Source: Chrysochromulina tobinii (lineage: Eukaryota; Haptophyta; Prymnesiales; Chrysochromulinaceae). Taken from it: 22,836 nt of DNA. Location: the NCBI GenBank assembly GCA_001275005.1, contig JWZX01000815.1:1-22836 (forward strand), read 5' to 3'. This document shows positions 9,071-16,700 of the stretch, one piece after another (position 1 is the stretch's first letter; each line of letters opens with the position of its first letter). The position numbers and the translations under genes were made by a program. The notes under the pieces were generated by a model. That model searched no databases and had not been told where the DNA came from. It saw only the letters and a list, made by a program, of their open reading frames with translations.

Positions 9071-10529
9071 ATGGAGGGTCGTGAGAATTCTTGGGCAGCT
9101 TTACTGTCCGCGGCGGCCGTCTCGGGTGGGCTTCGTGCCATCGGGCTGTACGCCGCTTCGGACGCGCTGGTGCTGACCGAGGTACCGCTCGCCGTCTTCT
9201 TGACCTTCACGCTGGCCGCCTCCGCGGCGGTCTCGGCGGTGCTGCAAGGGCGGTCTCCTCAAGCAACCAAGGGACGCCGGGATGACCAGAGCCGCCGCGT
9301 GACCCTGCACGCCGTGGTGCTCGCCAGCGCAATGTGGCTCTTCTGCTACGGCTTGAAGCATTGCGGTCCTATACGCGCGATCCTCGTCGAGGCGTCACAG
9401 GTGGCGCTCATCACCGCGATCGCCTTGCCTCTGCGTGGGGCGGCAAGAAAGCGCGGGCGCGGTTCATGGCGTGGCGGGCTCGCGCTCGTGCTCGTCGCGC
9501 TCGTGCTGTTGCTCGGTACGCACGGTGCCCACCCGCACCGCGCGCGCCGCCTCAGCGAGGAGGGCGGGCCGGCTGCGGTCGCGCTGCCTTCGGAGGAAGC
9601 AGCGGGCGGGAATTTTGGACAGGTGCTGCTGCGGACTGAGCCGCTGCGGACTGAGCCGCCGGGTGCCTCCAAAATCAGCGCCCATTGGCCACGTCCGTTG
9701 GCCACGGATGAAGACGAGGTGGACGACGACGACGACGACGACGACGAGGACGAGCCCTCGGACGCGTCGCCGTGGGCGTGGTGGCCCACGCACATCCTGG
9801 GAGAGATGGCGCTCCTCATCGCGTCGCTCTTAATGGCCGTGCACCAGCGCGCGGCCCGCCCGCTCGCACGCGACATGGGTGGGCCGCTCCGCCTGTTTTG
9901 CGCCACGTCGGCGCGGGCGGCGCTCGTGTGTGCGGTGCCGGCGCTCTGGCAGCTTGCTCTCGCCCGCTACGGCGCCCGAAACGTAACCGTCGCCTCTTTA
10001 GGGTGGCGCTCGGATGGCGCCGTCTCGGGCGCCTCCGCCTCCGAGGGCGCCGTCTCGGGCGCCACTGCCGTCGCGGGCGCCGTCGCAGGCGCCACCGCTG
10101 TCTCGGGCGCCTCCTCCTTGGCGTGGCGTTCTCTTATCTTTGCGGTCCTCGGCCTCGCGGGCAGCCACTGGGCGCAGCTCGCGACCATCGCCCTGTCCGC
10201 CTCGCGCGCGGCCGTCGCCGCCCTCGCGACCTCATTCCTCACGGCCTGCACGCTCGACTGGTGGCGAGGGGAGCATGCAGCGCGGCCGCACACGTGGGTC
10301 GCGGCCCTGTGCTTGCTCGAGGGCACACGACGGCTGCTCGCCCTCGCGGAGCTCCTCGCCAAGAAGGACGACCTGCACCTCTTGCCGTACAGTGCCGTCC
10401 AGCTGCCGGTGCGCGGCTCGAGGAGTGCTCATCACGGCGCTTCGGACGACGCGGGCACGCCGAGGATTGCGGCCGATGTCTGCGGGGCGGTTGACGAGGG
10501 GACCGAGGACGAGGCTGAGGGCGATGGCA

Positions 10530-10578
<49 letters not shown>

Positions 10579-12013
10579 AGAGGAGGAGGTGGAGAAGGAG
10601 GATGGCCAGGGTGCTCATCTGTTGGGCGAGCGGCGACGCCAGAGCGGGCGGCGACGCCGAAGCGGGCGCAGGGACGGGCGCGGTGGGCTGATGGCCGGCT
10701 GCGTCGCTCTCTGGCGTGCTGCCACCGCCACCCGCTCCTCTCTCCAGTTGTCTGCGTATCTGTGCCTCACGCTGGTCTTCATGGGGATCGAGGCGACGGT
10801 TGGGCTCCTCTCGGGCTCCCTCACGCTCACGACCGACGCGGCGCACATGCTCATTGACTGCCTGGCGCTGCTGGTCGGGCTGTGGGGAGAAACGGCCGCG
10901 CACCGCCCCCCGAGCCGCTCACATCCCTTTGGGTACGGGCGGTATGAGACGCTCTGTGGGATGATCAACGCCGTGCTCCTGCTCCTGGTCGCCACGTCGG
11001 TGGCTTGCGAGGCCCTCCATCGACTCTGTGGAATGCTCCACGCCGATCTCTCTCATGAGGCCCTTCATCGGCTCGCTCCGCCGCCGCTGCTCACCGACAC
11101 GAGGTTGCTCCCCGTCGCCATCGGAGGGTTGGCCATCAACATCTTGGGGCTCGCCTACTTCCATGAGCACCTGCACGCTGCGCACAGTGGCGCCGATGCG
11201 TGTGGGCTCGACTGCGGCGGCGGCTGCGCCTTCGACAGCGGCTGGGTCGGTATCGGCAGTGCGGGCGGGCGCGCGAGCGGCAGACGGGCCGCCGGCCGCG
11301 GCGGTGGCGGGCGCCGTGCCGGGCTCTTCCCGGCGCGAAACGGCAGTACTGAATGGACTTCCAATGGCGGCGGCAAAGGCGGCGACGACGGCAAGGGCGG
11401 CGGCGATGGCGGCGGCAATGGCGGCAGCGGCGGCAGTCGTGGCGCCCGAAACGGCGCCGGCTGGATGAGTCGACTACTCGGCAGCAGCAGCAGCGGCGGC
11501 GGGAACGATAACATGCGGGGCGTCTTCCTGCACGTCCTCGCCGATACGATGGGCTCCGTCGCCGCCATCGCCTCCTCCTTCCTTGAGAGTCGGCTGCACT
11601 GGCACTGGGCTGATCCACTGTGCTCGCTCTTGGTGGCCGCATGCATCCTGGCGGTGGCGCTTCCATTGCTGCGGGACTCGTCCACGCTCCTGCTGCTGCG
11701 CCTGCCCGAAGAGCTTCGAGGCAGTGGGCTACGCCGCTGCCTCGCCGCCGTACGCGCCCTGCCTCATGTGCGCGAAGTGACCCATTGTCGCGTCTGGAGC
11801 CATACTCGTTCACGTGCCCTCGGCACGGTGTGCGTGCGCGCGGACGCCGGTGCGAGCGAGCTGCTCATCACGGCGCGCGTCTCGAGTACGATGCGAAGCT
11901 TTGGCGTGCATGCCACCGCCGTCGAGGTGCAGCTGGAGGACGCGGATGCTCCGGAAGCGCGTCAGGATGAGAGTTCGTTGGAGGACGTCCTCGCAGCTGC
12001 ATCTACCTCGTAG
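9071..12013 (+). CDS. CDF zinc transporter, ZnT5/Msc2-like
   Basis: Intronless, 980 aa from the ATG at 9071. A GTG upstream at 9017 is in frame but not a likely start. The C-terminal third is a cation diffusion facilitator: TM pairs with the zinc-binding HxxxD motifs in TDAAHMLID (H592, D596) and HVLADT (H821, D825), SHPFGYGRYE after TM2, and a histidine-rich start to the TM4-TM5 loop (YFHEHLHAAH). About ten further hydrophobic segments precede it, the layout of ZnT5/Msc2, which pump zinc into the early secretory pathway in exchange for protons and work as heterodimers. HVLADT plus the long N-terminus favours this branch over short ZnTs. Odd features: two poly-Asp runs (8 Asp at 9722, 14 at 10532), GAVSGA repeats (about 10014-10110) and a long Gly-rich loop (about 11200-11500) where other members have His-rich sequence. 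Organelle location is inferred. Confidence 0.85.
10532..10573 (+). repeat. GAC trinucleotide run (poly-Asp)
   Basis: Fourteen GAC codons in a row inside the zinc-transporter gene, followed by a Glu/Lys-rich stretch. A shorter run of eight GAC lies at 9722-9745. Identical codons suggest recent slippage expansion. Acidic runs could buffer divalent metals, but that is inference. Confidence 0.9.
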
Positions 12014-12270
12014 GGTAGCACGAGCAGTCCTGATCACGAGCTGCTCGGCTCCGATGTCCGAATTCGCGACGATGCCCAACTTTAGGACGTGCGACGCAAA
12101 CGAAAACGCGCTATCGAATAATCGGAAAGCGAAAGGTCGCTTATATTATTAGCCATAGTATCTTACCCCCAGTAACGGTATAGATATTTTTAAGTGTCAT
12201 TTTTCGCGGTTTTGGTATGCGTGCTGGGCGGTACGCGTATAGGTCGCGCGACGCGGGCGACCGTGTATCC
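12014..12270. other. convergent intergenic region, AT-rich
   Basis: Between the ends of the zinc transporter (+) and TPR gene (-). The stretch about 12110-12215 is much more AT-rich than the rest of the window (TTATATTATTAG, ATAGATATTTTTAAG) and probably holds the polyadenylation signals of both genes. I see no gene. Confidence 0.5.
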
Positions 12271-13547
12271 TCAGAGCTGCCTCCCTGTAGAGACCCACGC
12301 CGGTAACGTAGGCGGCCGCTCGCGCCTCTCCTTGGCGACGAGGTACTCGAGGTCCTCCCGCTCCTCCGCCGTGACCACGAGCTCCTCCGCCTTCGCCCAC
12401 TCGCCCGTCTGCAAGTAGTACTGGAGCCACTCCTTGCGTGCAGCCTCCTCCTCCTCCTCGGAGAGCTCGGACTCGGACGCGTCGGCACCACCCAGGCTCG
12501 CGCCCGCCGCGCCCATGCCCTCGCCCGCGCCCGCCGTCTCGCGAGCTGTTCGAGGCGCATCGTGCGGCGCCACCCGATCTGCTCGATACGACGCGTTACC
12601 GATGCGAGATTGCGCCGCCGCTACCCATCCCGACCCCCGCCGAGGCTCCCCCTCGCGAGCCCCCCCCACCCCCGGATGCTCCGGGGACGAGGTCGGTACA
12701 CCTACGTGATCCGACGCTGGGCCGTAGGGCTCTCGATCGGAGTGCATGCTGCGTGCCTCTCTCCGTGCAGGCTGATGGCCTCCCTCATCAGGGCCGTGGC
12801 CGTCGGGCTCGGCGCGGCGTGGCGATGGCTTCTCCTCTGGCTGCTCGGGCTCAGCGCGGCCGCTCATCGGGTCGATCCGGGCTCCGGGCATCGGCTTACG
12901 CCGCCCGTACTCGTCGAGCACCTGAGGAGGGAGGCAAGCAGCACGCCATCAGAGATGCAACCAGCATGTGATCGGCGATGCCATCAGCATGCCATCAGAG
13001 CGCCGACCCGTCTCACCTTCAGATCTGGCTTGCGGTTGAACTCGATGTCGATCAGCCGTTCCTTGGTCATCTGGATGCGGTTGTAGTTGAGGCCGCCATA
13101 GATGACCTCAAAGACGAGGCGCTCCGGGTAAAGCACCCCGTTCAGCAACTTCTTGAGCAGCGGCGGATCCACCTTCTTGAGGCACTCGATCGACTGCTCG
13201 TAGTACGCCTTGGCCGCCTCGAACTCACCCATGCAGTGCAGGCAGAAGCCGATGTTGTGCACAAAGGTGCCGCGCGTGCCCGGGTCGGCGCACGACTTGG
13301 TCTTCTCCGACACGGCCAGCGCGTTCGTGAACAGGTTCAGCGCCTCCTCCCAGTTCTGCGCATAGCACTCCTTGCTCGCCTCCTTGAGCAGCTTCGCCTC
13401 GAGCGCCGTGAGCTCGCTCATGGCGACGTTGGCGCCAATCTGCGCGTGGTACTGCTGCACGCTGTCGAAGATCTTGGCCGACACCCGCTGAACGCCAACC
13501 TCCTCGTGCCACTCCTCGCGCGAGGAGGTTGGCGCGGCGGAGTACAT
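12271..13547 (-). CDS. TPR-repeat protein, two exons
   Basis: Exon 1 is 13547-13017 and exon 2 is 12921-12271 (stop TGA), joined in phase 0 as K|V to give 393 aa. The intron (13016-12922, 95 nt) starts GTGAGACGG and ends GCCTCCCTCCTCAG, the family A intron ending seen in RFC1. Residues 53-126 form about two tetratricopeptide repeats: YAQNWEEALNLFTNALAV, then NIGFCLHCMGEFEAAKAYYE, typical helix-turn-helix pairs for binding partner proteins. A conserved-looking segment follows (about 136-177, VLYPERLVFEVIYGG). The C-terminal half is low complexity until an acidic and then Trp/Tyr/Leu-rich helix (EEARKEWLQYYLQTGEWAKA). I do not recognise the family. Residues about 221-240 are encoded by an antisense copy of the family A element. 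It shares a 181-bp upstream region with RFC1. Confidence 0.72.
12739..12791 (+). repeat. family A intron-type element inside TPR exon (antisense)
   Basis: On the plus strand this reads GAGTGCATGCTGCGTGCCTC, then GGCTGATGGCCTCCCTCATCAG split over 12771-12791. It matches the ends of RFC1 introns 2-4, but here lies antisense to the TPR gene and is read as coding (DEGGHQPARREARSMHSDRE). Confidence 0.7.
12922..13016 (-). other. family A intron in TPR gene
   Basis: GT-AG intron on the minus strand. Inside it GATGGCATGCTGATGGCATC and degenerate copies (CATGCTGGTTGCATC, GCGTGCTGCTTGCCTC) lead to CCTCCCTCCTCAG. This is the same sequence family as RFC1 introns on the other strand, in sense orientation for its own gene. 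Confidence 0.8.
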
Positions 13548-13728
13548 ATTGGACGCCTTAGCGCCCTCCCACCGCGACGCGATCGCTTTCCTCCACAAGT
13601 TCCTCCACATGAGAATCCGACAAGCGCTGTCTCTTTTTCGCGCGAACGTTCGGCGCGTCGTAATGTTTCGCGAGGCGTTCTCGCGAGCGCGCTTTGGCGC
13701 GCGCTCTTGCCGATCTTGGCGCGTCCGA
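13548..13728. promoter_or_regulatory. divergent promoter TPR(-)/RFC1(+) with E2F-like sites
   Basis: 181 bp between start codons. TTTTCGCGCGAA (13635-13646, palindromic core), TTTGGCGCG (13693-13701) and TTGGCGCG (13716-13723) fit the E2F/DP consensus TTTSSCGC or come close. E2F control of clamp-loader genes at the G1/S transition is established in plants and animals; here it is inferred from sequence alone. Confidence 0.55.
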
Positions 13729-16700
13729 ATGGACATTACGAAGTTCTTCACCAAGAAGCCGGCCGCCGCGGCGGCGAAGCCAGCCGCGGACGGCATCGAG
13801 CCTGTTGCGGGCGCGTCGGCCAAGGTCAAGCGCAAAGCCGAAGACGACGTTGCCAGCGCCAGCGCTGGCGATGCTGCCGCCGCCGCCGAGGCCGCCGAGG
13901 TCAAGAAGAAGGCGCTGCCCAGTGCAAATGGCCACACTCCCGTACCGCCCGTGCGCCAAAAAGTCGACCCTGCATCCTTCTTCGCCATGGGCAGCAGCGC
14001 GGCCAAGCCAATGCCCTCGTCCTCTGCCAAGGTTGAGCAGTCCGCAGCGCCGCCGCCCAAGGCTCCGGTGGCGGAGCCGAAGGCAGCGCCGAGCGAGCCG
14101 GAGCGCGTGAAGCGGCATCGTGATGATGACGAGAACGCCGGCCAGGCCGACGGTGCGGCGGCGGCCAAGCGGCCCGAGCACACCACCGCAGGCACGAGCA
14201 AGCAGAAAGGGCCGTCGGATAAGCGGCCGACGCCGCCGCCCGCGCGCGCAGCCCTCGACGCATCGTCCAGCCCGGCCGGAGACGGCAGTAGCCCGATCGC
14301 GCCGCTGAGCGCCGACTTCGCGCCGCCGCCGCCGAGCAAGTGGTACCCGGGCAAGAAGGACATCGCGCCGCCCAATAAGGGCAACAAGCGGGTGCCCATG
14401 GCGGCGCCCCAGTGCCTCGCAGGCCTCACGTTCGTGATCACGGGTACGATTGCCTCTGATGGCCTCTGATGGCCTCTGATGGCCTCTGATGGCCTCTGAG
14501 TGTGCCCTTCTTGAATGGCATGCTGATTGCCTCTAATGGCCTCTCTCCTCCTCAGGCACGTTGGACTCTCTCGAGCGTGAGGAAGCCGCCGCTCTCATTG
14601 AGCGCTTAGGTGGGCGCGTGACAGGCTCGGTGAGCAGCTACCTGCCTACGATTGCCTCTGATTGCCTCTGATTGCCTCTGATTGCCTCTGATTTCCTCTG
14701 ACGACAGGCTCGGTGGGCAGCCACCTGCTCCTGATTGCCTAGGATTGCCTAGGATTGCCTAGGATTGCCTCTGATGACAGGCTCGGTCAGCAGCAAGACG
14801 AGCTACCTGCCCCGTGGCTGCGACGAGCATGGCTCTGAGTGCATGCTAATGGCCTCCCTCATCAGTGACGAGCATGGCTCTGAGTGCATGCTAATGGCCT
14901 CCCTCATCAGTGACGAGCATGGCTCTGAGTGCATGCTAATGGCCTCCCTCATCAGGTGAGCAGCAAGACGAACTACCTGCTCCGTGGCTGTGACGAGAAT
15001 GGCCAACCAATGGAGTCGAGTAAAGTGACCAAGGCGCGCGAGCAAAAGGGATGCAAGGTGAGCGACGAGGAGGGCCTCTGATAACCTCTCTGAGTGCATG
15101 CTGATTGCCTCCCTCATTAGGTTAGCGACGAGGAGGGCCTCTGATAACCTCTCTGAGTGCATGCTGATTGCCTCCCTCATCAGGCCCGCCTCTCTGAGTG
15201 CCTCTTTGAGTGCATGCTGATTGGCTCCCTTATCAGGTGATCGATGAGGATGAGCTCTTCGACATCCTTCGCAAGACGGCGCCGCAGCCGCCAGAGTCCC
15301 CTGAGCCCGTGGAGGAGGAGGAGGAGGCGGAGGAGGTCGCGGCGCCACCTGCCGAGGTGCCGAGGCCCATGGGTGTGAACATGGGTGTGAAGCGCGAGGG
15401 CGGCGCCCTCTCCTCCACCTCCACCTCCACGGGCTCGGCGGCCGGTGCAGGCAGCAGAAGCGGCGCCGGCGCCGGCGCAAGCTCGAGCGCAAGCAGCAGC
15501 AAGGCGCCGGGAGGGCCAGTGCCCGCGCGCATGCCTCGCGAAGCCACGGGCGATGAAGCACCGCCCCTCTGGGCCGAAAAGTATCGGCCAACGGCCAAGA
15601 CGCACCTTGTGGGGAATGCCGATCAGGCGAGGCGACCCGCTGGCCTCTCTGATGGCATGCTGATTGGCTCGCTCATCAGGCGAAGCTATCTGCTGGCCTC
15701 TCTGAGGGCATGCTGATTGGCTCGCTCATCAGGCGAAGCTACCTGCTGGCCTCTCTAATGGCATGCTGATGGCCTCCCTCATCAGGCGAAGCTATCTGCT
15801 GGCCTCTCTGATGGCATGCTGATGGCCTCCCTCATCAGGCGAAGCTACCTGCTGGCCTCTCTGAGGGCATGCTGATGGCCTCCCTCATCAGGTGAAGCGA
15901 CTCGAAGCGTGGCTGGGCTCATGGCACCGTGAGAACGCAGCGCTCGAGGCGGCGGCGGCGGCGAGGGAGAAGGCGCCCAAGGGGCAAGCGGCATCGACCT
16001 TCCACAAGGCCGCCCTCCTCTCAGGTGACCCCGCCCTGCATGCAAGTGCCCACCACGGCGCCGTTGGGCGTGTGCGTACGCTCACCACGGCGCTCACCCT
16101 CTTCCCCACAGGCCCCCCCGGGGTGGGCAAGACCTCAACGGCAAAGGTGCTCCTCCAGGCGCTCAACTACGACGTGGTCGAGCTCAACGCGTCCGACACG
16201 CGCTCGCAGAAGCAGCTGCAGGCCTTCGCCGGCGACATGGTGGGCAACACGTCGATTGCGGACTTTGCCGACGGCAAGGTGGGAGGCCAGCAGAGGAAGC
16301 TCGCCCTCATCATGTGGCTGCTCACCCTGATGACCTCTGATTGCCTCCCTCATCAGGTGGGAGGCAAGCAAAGGAAGCTCGCCCTCATCATGGACGAGTG
16401 CGATGGCATGAGCGCGGGCGACCGCGGCGGCATGATGGCGCTCCTTGGCGTCATCAAGGCCTCGAAGATGCCCATCATCTGCATCTGCAACGATCGGCAG
16501 TCTGCAAAGGTCAACACCCTCGATCTGATGACCTTTGATGACATCTGATGACCTCTGATGACCTCTGATGACCTCTGATGACCTCTGATGACCGCTGATG
16601 ACCTCATCAGGTCAAATCTCTCGCCAATCACGCTCTCGATCTGCGCTTCCGCCGCCCGGCGGCACTCGAAATCAAGGCCGCGCTCCGTCGCGTCGTCGCG

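Noticed and set aside
13548-14441. Longer N-terminus for the TPR protein
   Set aside because: The minus frame stays open into RFC1 exon 1, but the added sequence is the reverse of RFC1 coding sequence; the ATG at 13547 begins the non-overlapping part.
14803-15591. Minus-strand frame with repeated LMREAISMHSE units
   Set aside because: It is the reverse strand of RFC1 introns and exon 4; the repeats are the family A elements, and plus-strand splicing explains the region.
15627-15891. CRISPR-like array
   Set aside because: The repeats are directly adjacent with no unique spacers, lie within an intron of a eukaryotic gene, and carry splice-site ends.
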